Origin: CAYHIN01 sp964356705
GTDB taxonomy: Bacteria > Patescibacteriota > Microgenomatia > CAZETR01 > Amesbacteraceae
Direction of reading: 5' to 3'
Assembly (NCBI GenBank): GCA_964356705.1
Contig: CAYHIN010000001.1
Coordinates: 1 to 64,000 of the forward strand
Length of the DNA: 64,000 nt
This document shows positions 23,345 to 32,398 of the stretch, piece by piece. Position 1 is the first letter of the stretch. Each line of letters begins with the position of its first letter. The notes below the pieces were generated by a model. It was not told the DNA's origin. It did not search any database and saw only the letters and a list, made by a program, of their open reading frames with translations. The translations under genes were made by a program, and so were the position numbers.

Positions 23345-24403
23345 ATGGAGCAACATGCAGTTCCTCAAAACATATCGTCGTACGAATTTCGCCTAGTAGG
23401 AGACATGACTCTCAAGCAGTTCTTTCAGCTGGCAGGCGGCATTGTTTTAGGGGTCGTCATTTTTCGCCTCCCCATTCCCGTTTTTATCAAATACCCTCTT
23501 GTTTTTATCTCAGTCATCGTGGGTGTTCTCATGGCCTTTGTTCCCATCAACGGTCGCCCTTTCACCGCCTGGATCACTGCTTTTTTTAGAGCTATCTATG
23601 CTCCCACCGAATTTTTATGGGCTCCGGATACAGAGATTCCAGTTGCCAGCAACATTGCACCCATAATTAGCGCCACCTCTCCTTTTCATTCCACCACCAC
23701 AAATTCAAACACCCCGTCCACGCTTAGCGTGGACAAAGGAACGCTTAGCGTTCCAGCTCCAACTCAAAAAATTCCCTCTCCTGGATCAGGAGAGGGCAAG
23801 GGTGAGGTTTTGAAGGAAATACCCATGACTCCCGTAGTTTCCATGCCGAAACCTACAACCAAAGAAACTACTTTCAGTTCCTACACGCCACCACCTGCTA
23901 CGCTTAGCGTAGCAAAAGGGACGCTTAGCGTTCCCAAACCAGTCATTGAACCAAAGTCAGTCATAGAACCCAAACCAATTTCTCCTATACAAGTTCCCTC
24001 TCCTGAATCAGGAGAGGGCCAGGGTGAGGTCGTCGGCCCCGTCACCCAACCTCTAAAAAAACCAGTCCCAGAGATCAATCTTCCCCAAGTTCCAGCAGCA
24101 TCCAGCGCGACATCAGAGACCCAAAACGTTCCCACTCCCACTCAACCAAATGTCCTGGCCGGCATGGTCACTGACCGTTCTGGAACAGCTATCGAATCTG
24201 CCATAGTCGAAATTATCGATAGTGTCACCCAGATTCCAGCCAGAGCCTTACGCACAAATCGCACCGGTCTCTTTCAGATTGTTACTCCTTTGAAGCCATC
24301 TAGTTACCAGGTCATAGTCGAAAAAGAAGGCCTTACATTTCCTCCAGTCAGCATCGTGGCAAATGGAAAAATTATCCAACCCATAATCATTAAAGCCACA
24401 TGA
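23345..24403 (+). CDS. PrgI/VirB3-like T4SS protein with repeat-built linker and C-terminal beta-sandwich
   Basis: The first 100 residues carry the PrgI pattern: a short lead, two membrane helices (A-G-G-I-V-L-G-V-V-I-F and V-F-I-S-V-I-V-G-V-L-M-A-F) and R-P-F-T-A-W. A Pro/Thr/Ser-rich linker follows (about 105-265), in which DNA palindromes are translated as T-L-S-V-D-K-G-T-L-S-V-P, T-L-S-V-A-K-G-T-L-S-V-P, I-P-S-P-G-S-G-E-G-K-G-E-V and V-P-S-P-E-S-G-E-G-Q-G-E-V. Residues 265-352 resemble a carboxypeptidase regulatory-like sandwich. PrgI proteins pair with VirB4-type ATPases, which lie next. TATAAT precedes the ATG by nine bases; the stop overlaps the next start by four. Confidence 0.78.
   Translation: MEQHAVPQNISSYEFRLVGDMTLKQFFQLAGGIVLGVVIFRLPIPVFIKYPLVFISVIVGVLMAFVPINGRPFTAWITAFFRAIYAPTEFLWAPDTEIPVASNIAPIISATSPFHSTTTNSNTPSTLSVDKGTLSVPAPTQKIPSPGSGEGKGEVLKEIPMTPVVSMPKPTTKETTFSSYTPPPATLSVAKGTLSVPKPVIEPKSVIEPKPISPIQVPSPESGEGQGEVVGPVTQPLKKPVPEINLPQVPAASSATSETQNVPTPTQPNVLAGMVTDRSGTAIESAIVEIIDSVTQIPARALRTNRTGLFQIVTPLKPSSYQVIVEKEGLTFPPVSIVANGKIIQPIIIKAT
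23716..23807 (+). repeat. Repeat cassette 1 in the PrgI-like gene
   Basis: Three palindromes in a row: GTCCACGC-TTA-GCGTGGAC, GGAACGC-TTA-GCGTTCC, then, after a short gap, CCCTCTCC-TGGATCA-GGAGAGGG with the tail CAAGGGTGAGG. All are translated in frame as linker. Confidence 0.9.
23897..24029 (+). repeat. Repeat cassette 2 in the PrgI-like gene
   Basis: The same order as cassette 1: GCTACGC-TTA-GCGTAGC, GGGACGC-TTA-GCGTTCCC, a spacer encoding P-K-S-V-I-E-P-K-P, then CCCTCTCC-TGAATCA-GGAGAGGG with CCAGGGTGAGG. Stems differ from cassette 1 by compensating changes, so the pairing is preserved. Confidence 0.9.
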
Positions 24404-25068
24404 AACCCTCTACACAATCCCATTTAGATATCTACGACATCCAAAACGATCTACTGATCCTCAAGGACGGCTCAGTGTGTCTCCTCTTGGAGGTCTCCGC
24501 TATCAACTTCGGCCTCTTCTCCGAAAGAGAGCAAGAAGCCACCATTTATGCATATGCTCAGTTGCTCAATTCTCTCAATTTTACGATCCAAATAGTCATC
24601 ACCAGCAAAAGAAAAGATATTACTGATTATCTAGACAAGCTCGAGGTCAGGCTATCATCTGCCCCTTCCCCAAAGATCAAAGACCAGCTTCTCAAATATC
24701 GCGATTTTATAAAGTCCATCGTCCGCCAGGGTAATGTCTTGGACAAGAAATTTTTCATTTCCATCCCCTTCTCGTCTCTGGAATTAGGTGTCAGCTCAGC
24801 TCTCAGTGCTTTTTCAAAAAAACCCACCAAGCCCCTCTCTCCTATCCCCACGATAGTCGAAAGAGCCACAAACAATCTCACTCCCAAACGAGATCATTTG
24901 ATCAGATTGTTAGCCCGGATCGGCCTCAAATCTCGCCAGCTCGGAACCCTTGAGCTTCTCCAATTGTTCTATGACTCCTACAACGCCACAGATTTGGGTA
25001 CCAAGGTGACACTTCCCATACAAGCAGGTGTCATCCTGAGCGAGCGTACACCTAAACCAACATCATGA
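24400..25068 (+). CDS. TraC-like/VirB4 N-terminal domain protein
   Basis: A 222-residue protein with no Walker motif. It begins S-H-L-D-I-Y-D-I-Q-N-D-L-L-I-L-K-D-G-S and continues with E-R-E-Q-E-A-T-I-Y and a helical region, like the N-terminal domain that precedes the ATPase core in VirB4/TraC proteins. The following gene supplies the ATPase core, so the VirB4 function appears split into two chains. The start overlaps the PrgI-like stop and the end overlaps the ATPase start, each by four bases, so the three subunits are made together. No signal peptide or membrane helix is evident. Confidence 0.75.
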   Translation: MKPSTQSHLDIYDIQNDLLILKDGSVCLLLEVSAINFGLFSEREQEATIYAYAQLLNSLNFTIQIVITSKRKDITDYLDKLEVRLSSAPSPKIKDQLLKYRDFIKSIVRQGNVLDKKFFISIPFSSLELGVSSALSAFSKKPTKPLSPIPTIVERATNNLTPKRDHLIRLLARIGLKSRQLGTLELLQLFYDSYNATDLGTKVTLPIQAGVILSERTPKPTS

Positions 25069-26945
25069 AATTCCCAACTCTCAAAATCCCAAACATAAAG
25101 AAAAGTCATCTACCCTCTCCTGGCGAAGGAGAGGGACCGAGGGTGAGGTTAACAGAGCCAGTCTCAAAAAAATCCCTCACCACCGCCAAAACTGTCCGCG
25201 ACATCATCGCCCCTTCCTCTATCTCCATCGATTTCAACTATCTCAGACTTGGCGATCTCTACTACCGCACCTACTTCACAAATATCAATCGCCGCTTTGT
25301 CGATGCCAACTGGCTCTCAGCTCTCATCAATTTCGACCATTCGCTCAACATCTCTATGTTTATTTATCCCGTCGAAAGCAAAAGCACTCTCGATGATCTC
25401 AGAAGAAAAATCGCCGAAATGGAAGCCGAGATCAGTACCGATATGCAAAGAGGCCGTGTCGTCGATCCCTCGACCCAAGCTAAGCTCGAGGACGCCCTTT
25501 CTCTCCAAGACCAGCTGGTCAAAGGCATTGAACGTTTCTTTCAGTTTTCCCTCTATGTTACGATTCCTGCCGAATCCTCATCAGAGTTGGACAATGTCGC
25601 AAAACAGGTCACGAGCACTCTTTCCTCACTCCAGCTCACAGCCACTCCCGCCCTTCTGGAGCAAGCCGAGGGTTTCAAGACCACTCTCCCCACTTGCGTC
25701 GACCATTTGGGCGTTCTCCGCAACATGGATACTACATCCCTTGCTACTACTTTTCCTTTTACCTCATCTGAGCTTTCCAGCAACGATGGTGTGCTATATG
25801 GTCTCAATGAGCACAACGGCAGTCTCGTTCTCTTTGATCGCTTTAGTCTAGAAAATGCCAATACGGTAGTCTTTGCCAAGGCTGGGGCTGGAAAAAGCTT
25901 CCTGGTCAAGCTCGAGATTCTAAGGTCGACCATGTTCGGCACCGAGATTATCATTATTGATCCCGAAAACGAATACAAAACTCTTTGTGAGGCCGTGGGT
26001 GGTGAATACATTAACTTCTCTTTCAATTCCCAAAACCGCATCAATCCTTTTGACTTGTCGCTTCTGACCCAATATTCCGACGAAAACGAGCTCAATCTCA
26101 AGATTCAGTCTCTCCACTCCCTCTTCAAAGTCATCATGGGCAACCTCAATCCTACCGAAGACGCCCTTCTCGACCGTGCTCTTACCCAGACGTACAAAAT
26201 GAAGGGTATTACTCCGGACCCTGAGACTCAAAAAAAGACTCCTCCTCTTATGGAGGATCTCTACAAAGCCTTTGTGGGCATGGAAGACCCCGAAGCCAAG
26301 TCTCTGGCCGACCGCATCGAAAAGTTTGTCAAGGGTTCTTTTGCCGGCATCATCGACCAGCCTAGTAATATCACTCTCAAAAATCCCTTTACCGTCTTCT
26401 CTGTCCGTGATCTGGAGGATTCTCTCAAGCCTATCGCCATTTTTATTATTCTCGACTTCATCTGGACCAAGATGAGACGCGACCTCAAAAAGCGCATTCT
26501 CGTCGTAGACGAGGCTTGGTATCTCATGCGCTATCCCGATTCCGCCGCCTTCTTATATGGTATTGCCAAGCGCGCCCGCAAGTATTTCCTCGGCTTGACC
26601 ACTATTACCCAAGACGTCGAAGATTTTCTGGCTTCTGATTATGGCAAACCCATTGTCACCAACTCTTCTATTCAGATTCTCATGAAGCAGTCTCCTGCGG
26701 CAATTGACAAAGTCGCCCAACTCTTTTACTTGTCAGAGGGAGAAAAGCATCTCCTACTCTCAGCCAACGTCGGAGAAGGTCTGTTCTTTGCGGGCAACAA
26801 TCACGTCGCCATCCGATTTGTAGCCAGTCCTGACGAATATCAGTTGATTACCACCAAGCCAGGCGATATTCTAGCCAAACAGAAGACCGATGCTGAAAAC
26901 GCAGTTCGTCTAGTTACTCAAGAAGAACCCACCCAAAATGCCTGA
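25065..26945 (+). CDS. VirB4-family T4SS ATPase
   Basis: The 626-residue protein has Walker A (A-K-A-G-A-G-K-S-F-L, near residue 272), F-G-T-E-I-I-I-I-D-P-E-N-E-Y, Walker B (R-I-L-V-V-D-E-A-W-Y-L, near 478) and the downstream A-K-R-A-R-K-Y / T-I-T-Q-D-V-E motifs of VirB4/TraC ATPases, which power pilus assembly and substrate transfer at the inner membrane. An in-frame CCCTCTCC repeat gives L-P-S-P-G-E-G-E-G-P-R-V near the N-terminus. It overlaps both neighbours by four to eight bases. Confidence 0.95.
   Translation: MKFPTLKIPNIKKSHLPSPGEGEGPRVRLTEPVSKKSLTTAKTVRDIIAPSSISIDFNYLRLGDLYYRTYFTNINRRFVDANWLSALINFDHSLNISMFIYPVESKSTLDDLRRKIAEMEAEISTDMQRGRVVDPSTQAKLEDALSLQDQLVKGIERFFQFSLYVTIPAESSSELDNVAKQVTSTLSSLQLTATPALLEQAEGFKTTLPTCVDHLGVLRNMDTTSLATTFPFTSSELSSNDGVLYGLNEHNGSLVLFDRFSLENANTVVFAKAGAGKSFLVKLEILRSTMFGTEIIIIDPENEYKTLCEAVGGEYINFSFNSQNRINPFDLSLLTQYSDENELNLKIQSLHSLFKVIMGNLNPTEDALLDRALTQTYKMKGITPDPETQKKTPPLMEDLYKAFVGMEDPEAKSLADRIEKFVKGSFAGIIDQPSNITLKNPFTVFSVRDLEDSLKPIAIFIILDFIWTKMRRDLKKRILVVDEAWYLMRYPDSAAFLYGIAKRARKYFLGLTTITQDVEDFLASDYGKPIVTNSSIQILMKQSPAAIDKVAQLFYLSEGEKHLLLSANVGEGLFFAGNNHVAIRFVASPDEYQLITTKPGDILAKQKTDAENAVRLVTQEEPTQNA
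25113..25148 (+). repeat. CCCTCTCC hairpin repeat in the VirB4 gene
   Basis: CCCTCTCC-TGGCGAA-GGAGAGGG followed by ACCGAGGGTGAGG, translated in frame in the N-terminal region of the VirB4 ATPase. It belongs to the same family as the comF and PrgI-gene copies. Confidence 0.85.
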
Positions 26946-29900
26946 TTCCCCTCTCACTCAACTTGATATCCAAAATCTAGAGTCAGCCATGCGCCTAGTC
27001 ATCGAGGGCTATCAAAAAATCCGTTCAGAAAACCAAAGAGACATCTCCGAGTTTGACTTCTTTAGATCAGAAATCCAACCTGTGTGGGATTGGGTCGGTC
27101 GGTATCTAACTCCATTTCAAATTCAAAAAATTCTGGGCGAAGCCTCTATTTCCTCCGAACACACCAAGGATGCCGAGAAAGAACGTGTTTTGGAAATCTG
27201 TGCAAATCTGCGAGCCAAGATTTTTAAAGAAATAAACAACTCCGATCTAGCTACCGTCCAAGAGCTTACTCAACAATGGGAAGAAGCAGAAAAAAATCTT
27301 TCCGCCCAACCCGACCCCGCCACTCAGTTTGTCACTCGCATCAAAAAAAGGTCTGCCATCTATGCCGCCAGGGCTTCTGTCGCCTCACTTCCTGAAAAAG
27401 AGATTCCGTCCACCCCGCCCCAGATTGATCCACGCATGGACGAAGTTATTGCTACCGCCTTCAAAGATATTCCTATACCAGACCAGGTCTCATTTCACAG
27501 AAAACTAGCTGATCTGGTCCAAAAAGCCAGCACCGCCTCTCCGGATGAATATCAAAGAATTACCCAGGAACTAGTCACTCACGTCGAAAAATCCACCGGC
27601 AGACCTCTCCCCCCGTCTCTACGAAAAGAGGTTCTTTCCTACATCCCACCCCTCGCCCGTCTTTCAGATTCAAAGATCACCCACGACCTTCAGTCGCTAG
27701 ACACTCTAGAAGAAAAAGCTTTATATCTCCAAAACCACACGTCAGCCCATCTGACCCAAACCGAAGCCGTTGAGACAGCTCGTCAATATACCCAGCACGA
27801 CACGGCTACCGTATCTCAAATAGTAGACACCATCCGGGATTTTTCCCACAACCAGGAGCTTACTTCCGCTCAGTCTACAAAACTAATTAATGAGATCTTG
27901 CCAGAGACTCTCCAAACCCACTCCAAAGAAACAGCGTCCAAACTGCTAACCCAAGTAAGATCTGTCCTCCCAAACCAAACTTCAGACCAAATCTCTAGCC
28001 TTACACAGGATCTCATCTTTTCCAAAGAATTCGCTTCTTCTGTCACTACCACATCTAAAGATGCCCCCAAGGAAACCTTCCTCGGCTCACTTCGCACTCT
28101 TATCCATCCCCATACCCTCCTTACCGATGCATCATCCATATCAGCCCAGTCGGGTGTTTCTTCAGAACTAATCACAAATCTTTTGATACAAACCCAATCT
28201 CAGGTTCTTACGCAAATTGCTACTCCAGAGTATGCCCAAAAATATATTGCTTACCTAGGCATTACAGATTTTGATCCAGAAAGGACTCGCCAGATTGCAG
28301 ATAGCGTACTCGAGGTCTTCACCAACCCAACTCTCTCTACCGCCACACCCCACATCACCACCTTTCTCACCACTCCCCCCAAACAAACACCCAAATATAT
28401 CCAAAAAACGACTCTTGATTCAGTCGCCGAGGATTTTTCCAAAATTATTTCGGCAACCTTCCCCCAAAACTCTCCCGAGACCAAAATACTCACTGGTCTC
28501 ATCCATCCTATTGCCAAAGGTCTGTCCATCTCACCAGAGTCAGCCCGAGACACACTTATTTCCACAGTCAGATTAACCAACTATCTTTCCCCCTCAGCAA
28601 ATACCAACCAGACTCTGGAAAAACTAGCTCCCATCATCGGTACTCTCCGCACAGTTCATCCAAATATCAAGCTCCTCACTTCATCTACCTCCTCAATTCT
28701 CCAAAGTCACACTACCCTCTCTAGTGCACAGCTCATTTCAGTGACAAATCAGTTTACTCTTAGGTATCTTCTAAATCCCACCACAGATCCTCAGATATTT
28801 GCCAGCTATTTTGACAAAAGTATCCTTCCCCAGCTAGAAGCCCTCACTGGTCGTTCTATTTCACCTGAGAAGAGTCGCCAGATCTTTTCAGATCTTCACA
28901 CTCATCTCCAGACCAATCCTCTTAGATTCACGGCAGACCAACAAGTCTTATCCTCACTCACCGCCCACTTCACCAAAGCCGGCCTCACCCCCGAGCAAGC
29001 CCGGGTTCTCGCTCCCAAACTACTCGATTCCGCCAAATTGAGTTTTTACTTCAGCGGATATACCCCTATAGGTAAAAATCTCGTTCACACCAAAGCCCTC
29101 CAGGCCCAATCTTTTAATAATATCTTCAAAGTCTCCTTAGAGAGTTTAATAGAAGCCAATCCAGCCCTCGCCAATCTCCGTTTTGGATATCTAAACTCCC
29201 GCAGAGTTTTTGAAGATCTCCACACTGTTTTAGGCAACCCTACTGCCTTAAGTCCCGAGTTTCTTATCAAAATCCAGTCCCCAGTTATTTATTCTTTCAC
29301 CAAATATTTAGAGGGCTACATTCCAGAACCCATCCGCCCAGTAGTGGCAGCTGCCGCCAAAACTCTACTTGGTAGTGCTTTTCTCACCTCAAAGTTTGCC
29401 GAACAGTCAGGATTAAGAAGTTTTGTTGCCGTCCTGGCCGCAGGTTCTACTAAACTTCGTCCCTTGGGTGTAGCCAGTGCCCTCAAGTTTTCCGGCAAAG
29501 GCGCCCTCCAATACAATCTCAGGTTTCTAAACAAATACACTGGCATGAAAGTAGCTGGGAATCCCGTAGCTCTGGCCTTCAGGAAAAATTTCCAAGCCCC
29601 AGTTTCAGCAGCCGTCAAGGGAGTTTGGACCAAATTTGCAGGTACAGCAGCCGGCAAAGCCATAACTGCGGCAGGAGCAAAAATAGCTGCCAATGCCGCC
29701 CTTCAGCCCATTCTCCAGGCTATTGGCAGCGCCGCTCCCATCATTGGAAACCTCATTGCCCTTGCCGTCGGCTGGGTAGTAGGTGAGGTGCTCGTCAAGC
29801 TTATCGACCCGGCGATTCGATTTCTCAAAGAGCTAAAAGACAATATCATTCCCGGCGCCACGGCCCTCTTGCTCGGTTTCGGTGCCAGCATGGCCGGAGT

Positions 29901-30777
29901 ATCGATCATCCCTTCAGCTCTCATAGGACTAGGTGGTGGACTCCTTACCGGCGGCATCCAGTCTGCCATCAGTTGCAAATACCTTGGGTTTAGTAGTCTA
30001 TATGCTTCAAATGCAGCGTCAAAATTCAATTTTGTCGCGACAACCATTGCTACCTCAGCTGTGACTTCTACGTTCAGCGGCGTCTTAATAGCCATCATTG
30101 CCGTCCCCGTCGTCGTCGCTTTCTTTGTCTACATCATTACCTCTAGCGCCCTAGTCACTCCCCCTACCGTTTACAATACAGGCGGAGGTATTGGTTTTCA
30201 AAACGCCTCCAGCTGTCCCCTGGCCAGCGGCACTATCAGTACCTACTCTTACGATCCCGCCCACGAAGAGAGTTCAAACTACCACGGCGCCAATGGTTAC
30301 TGGCGAGCTATCTTTGGTACTAATTCAAATCGATATTGTTCTTACCATCTCCCCAGTGACGGCATCAGTTGTGCCCCCATCGGAGTCAGTGCCAACTATT
30401 GTTATCAAAATCATCCTCGCTGCGCAGGTCAAAATTCCCCCGTCTATGGTTACGCCATAGACGTCGTCAGCAGCGACCGTAACGTCTCTCTTCCCCAAAT
30501 AAACGGCCAATCTCCTACTTGGGAATATGTAAGGCTGGTCTTCCCCTGCAACACTGGAGGATGTCCCCATCAATTCAGAACAGTCAATAGCTCAGATGGT
30601 AATATCTACACTCTCAACTTTCTCCACATGAAGGAACCCACAGTGCCGCCGGGTCCTTACATCTCAGGCACTAAAATTGGGGTACTTTTTGACCAAGGAG
30701 GCAACACCCATCTTCATTTAGAAGTCCAAATAAATGACGTCTACGTCAAACCCGAAAATTATTTCTGTAACATATAA
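26938..30777 (+). CDS. Giant T4SS-island protein: long helical region, membrane segments, degenerate M23 domain
   Basis: A 1,279-residue protein. The first 750 residues are helical and polar with repeated T-Q-S/T-S-S stretches; residues about 890-1000 are Ala/Gly-rich and amphipathic; a membrane helix lies near 1050-1072 (G-V-L-I-A-I-I-A-V-P-V-V-V-A-F-F). The extracytoplasmic end resembles an M23/LytM peptidase: V-Y-G-Y-A-I-D-V, N-F-L-H-M-K-E-P, N-T-H-L-H-L-E-V. The H-x-H motif is present, but the first zinc ligand (H-x-x-x-D) is replaced by Gly, so catalysis is doubtful and a glycan-binding or scaffold role is as likely. It overlaps the VirB4 gene by eight bases. Confidence 0.72.
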   Translation: MPDSPLTQLDIQNLESAMRLVIEGYQKIRSENQRDISEFDFFRSEIQPVWDWVGRYLTPFQIQKILGEASISSEHTKDAEKERVLEICANLRAKIFKEINNSDLATVQELTQQWEEAEKNLSAQPDPATQFVTRIKKRSAIYAARASVASLPEKEIPSTPPQIDPRMDEVIATAFKDIPIPDQVSFHRKLADLVQKASTASPDEYQRITQELVTHVEKSTGRPLPPSLRKEVLSYIPPLARLSDSKITHDLQSLDTLEEKALYLQNHTSAHLTQTEAVETARQYTQHDTATVSQIVDTIRDFSHNQELTSAQSTKLINEILPETLQTHSKETASKLLTQVRSVLPNQTSDQISSLTQDLIFSKEFASSVTTTSKDAPKETFLGSLRTLIHPHTLLTDASSISAQSGVSSELITNLLIQTQSQVLTQIATPEYAQKYIAYLGITDFDPERTRQIADSVLEVFTNPTLSTATPHITTFLTTPPKQTPKYIQKTTLDSVAEDFSKIISATFPQNSPETKILTGLIHPIAKGLSISPESARDTLISTVRLTNYLSPSANTNQTLEKLAPIIGTLRTVHPNIKLLTSSTSSILQSHTTLSSAQLISVTNQFTLRYLLNPTTDPQIFASYFDKSILPQLEALTGRSISPEKSRQIFSDLHTHLQTNPLRFTADQQVLSSLTAHFTKAGLTPEQARVLAPKLLDSAKLSFYFSGYTPIGKNLVHTKALQAQSFNNIFKVSLESLIEANPALANLRFGYLNSRRVFEDLHTVLGNPTALSPEFLIKIQSPVIYSFTKYLEGYIPEPIRPVVAAAAKTLLGSAFLTSKFAEQSGLRSFVAVLAAGSTKLRPLGVASALKFSGKGALQYNLRFLNKYTGMKVAGNPVALAFRKNFQAPVSAAVKGVWTKFAGTAAGKAITAAGAKIAANAALQPILQAIGSAAPIIGNLIALAVGWVVGEVLVKLIDPAIRFLKELKDNIIPGATALLLGFGASMAGVSIIPSALIGLGGGLLTGGIQSAISCKYLGFSSLYASNAASKFNFVATTIATSAVTSTFSGVLIAIIAVPVVVAFFVYIITSSALVTPPTVYNTGGGIGFQNASSCPLASGTISTYSYDPAHEESSNYHGANGYWRAIFGTNSNRYCSYHLPSDGISCAPIGVSANYCYQNHPRCAGQNSPVYGYAIDVVSSDRNVSLPQINGQSPTWEYVRLVFPCNTGGCPHQFRTVNSSDGNIYTLNFLHMKEPTVPPGPYISGTKIGVLFDQGGNTHLHLEVQINDVYVKPENYFCNI

Positions 30778-30788
30778 TCAAACTTACC

Positions 30789-31232
30789 ATGCAAAAACTT
30801 CTCCAAGCTCTCAAATCCAAAAAAATCCTCGGTATTTTTATTCTCATATCTCTAGCCTGTCTTATCTATATCATCACCGTCTCCCAAAAATCGACACCGG
30901 GCAATTTACAGCCCACTACAATTTACCCCGCCGACGGCACCAAACCCCTGCTCATGTTTCCCTCCACCGCCGTCTCGTTTTATTTTGCTGCTCCCATCAC
31001 CCTCGATATGTTCAAAGTAAAAATTGACCCTCAAATTGAGCACAAAATTCGCCTCAGTCCCGACGGACTAACTATACATATATCTCCAAATGCCAAATGG
31101 CCCACCGAAATTCCCCACACAGTCTATCTCTTAGATCCAAGCGGTAACCAGATTACCAAAACCACAGTCACTTTTTTAGATCCTTTCAAACACCCGGAGC
31201 TTCTAGACGAACATCCTCCCGGCGGCATCTAG
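30789..31232 (+). CDS. Membrane-anchored Ig-like (Big_5-type) domain protein
   Basis: A 147-residue protein with a basic N-terminus, one membrane helix (I-L-G-I-F-I-L-I-S-L-A-C-L-I-Y-I-I) and an outer domain of about 100 residues that begins T-I-Y-P-A-D-G-T-K-P and contains V-S-F-Y-F-A-A-P-I-T, S-P-D-G-L-T-I-H-I and A-K-W-P. The Y-P-A-D-G start and F-x-x-P-I core resemble bacterial Ig-like/Big_5 domains. It follows the giant M23-like protein by 11 bases and is probably the last gene of the T4SS operon. Confidence 0.7.
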   Translation: MQKLLQALKSKKILGIFILISLACLIYIITVSQKSTPGNLQPTTIYPADGTKPLLMFPSTAVSFYFAAPITLDMFKVKIDPQIEHKIRLSPDGLTIHISPNAKWPTEIPHTVYLLDPSGNQITKTTVTFLDPFKHPELLDEHPPGGI

Positions 31233-31242
31233 TCTCGTCCCC

Positions 31243-31273
31243 AAATACTTGATACATAATACTTAATACAAGT
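31243..31273 (+). repeat. AATAC/TTGATAC/TTAATAC direct repeat
   Basis: AAATACTTGATACATAATACTTAATACAAG consists of five-to-seven-base units ending in ATAC. Closely similar runs lie at 9350-9384, 32570-32604, 36179-36214, 38890-38927 and 39863-39896. Here it separates the T4SS operon from dnaN. Confidence 0.8.
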
Positions 31274-32398
31274 CTAATTCCGTATAGGCATTATCAAATG
31301 AGTCAGCGTCTCATCCCCCTCTATCATCCATAGCCCCGCCACCATATTTCCATTCAATACAATCTTTATTCTCTTAGAAGTCCCCACACTACTCAAAAAA
31401 TCATTCATAAATTTATAGTTAAACGCGATTTCCACATCCTCCCCTTCCATATCCACTTCCACCTCCGCCCGACTTTCTCCCGTCTGCTGCGAAGCGGCAG
31501 ACACTGATAGCTTATCACTTACAACTGATAGCTTAATTATATTTCCACTATCCCGGGCAAACACTGCCACCGCTTTCATCGCTTGGCTCAAGGCCCCAGG
31601 ATCCACCAAGATCACCGTTTTCTCTTCTTTGGGTATCACTCTATCAACATCCGGAAAATTCCCTTCCAAGACCCGTGCAATCAGCTCCACTTTGTCATAT
31701 TCAAAAACTACTTGATTAGAAGCAGGTAGTATTCTCATCTCTACTTCTTCTTTCCTTCCGTCTCCCACTATTCTGGCCAGTTCTTGTATCGCCCTCGCCG
31801 GCAATATCAATGATTCCAGTTCGTTTGAGATTTGTGACTTGGGATTTGGGATTTGTTTACGGCTCATTCTAAATCCATCAGTAGCCGTGACAGACATCTC
31901 ACTACCCACCACACACAACTTCACCCCAGTAAGCACGGGCCTACTATCATCAATTGCAGAAGCGTAAGCCACTTCAGCAGCTATATCTTGTAATACTTGT
32001 TTATTCAGTTTTATTTTTACACCCGTCCCTTCTGTCTCCTTGGCGATCACAGTTGGATACTCAGCTGCCGCAATTCCAGCAAAAGTTGCCCCAAACTTTC
32101 CAGCTTTCACCTTCAGTTTAGACATTTCTTCAGAAAGCTCCACCGTTTCCCCTGTCAGAGTAGCTATAAAATCAGCCAGATTTCGTGCGGGCACCGTGAT
32201 CGCTCCAGCTCTTTCTACTTTTCCTCCTATTGCAACCCTCATTCCCATGTCCAGATTAGTCGCCGTTAATATGATTCCATCATCCCTCGCTTCTATATGG
32301 ACATTAGCCAGTATTGGTAGCTGTCCTCGCGTCGTGATCACTTTAGAGACTATAGCCAGTCCCTTGTTTAGACTTTCTTGTAACACTGTTGCTTGCAT
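31274..32398 (-). CDS. dnaN: DNA polymerase III beta subunit (sliding clamp)
   Basis: The 374-residue protein has the normal beta-clamp length and three-domain layout: M-Q-A-T-V-L-Q-E-S-L-N-K-G-L, R-G-Q-L-P-I-L-A-N-V, the T-A-T-D-G-F-R-M-S segment in domain 2 and the C-terminal L-I-M-P-I-R. The clamp encircles DNA and tethers the polymerase. Two repeat-derived segments are inserted in frame: R-K-Q-I-P-N-P-K-S-Q-I-S (from CAAATCCCAAATCCC units) after the T-D-G-F-R motif, and L-S-V-V-S-D-K-L-S-V-S in domain 3, both at loop positions. It lies immediately after dnaA. Confidence 0.97.
   Translation of the reverse strand: MQATVLQESLNKGLAIVSKVITTRGQLPILANVHIEARDDGIILTATNLDMGMRVAIGGKVERAGAITVPARNLADFIATLTGETVELSEEMSKLKVKAGKFGATFAGIAAAEYPTVIAKETEGTGVKIKLNKQVLQDIAAEVAYASAIDDSRPVLTGVKLCVVGSEMSVTATDGFRMSRKQIPNPKSQISNELESLILPARAIQELARIVGDGRKEEVEMRILPASNQVVFEYDKVELIARVLEGNFPDVDRVIPKEEKTVILVDPGALSQAMKAVAVFARDSGNIIKLSVVSDKLSVSAASQQTGESRAEVEVDMEGEDVEIAFNYKFMNDFLSSVGTSKRIKIVLNGNMVAGLWMIEGDETLTHLIMPIRN
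31825..31856 (+). repeat. GGGATTTG-type heptamer repeat inside dnaN
   Basis: A run of TTTGAGATTTGTGACTTGGG / ATTTGGGATTTG units, read on the minus strand as Q-I-P-N-P-K-S-Q-I-S. The same unit occurs in dnaA (33693-33728) and, in looser form, in the SpoIID-domain gene (8840-8905, 9143-9180). Confidence 0.8.
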
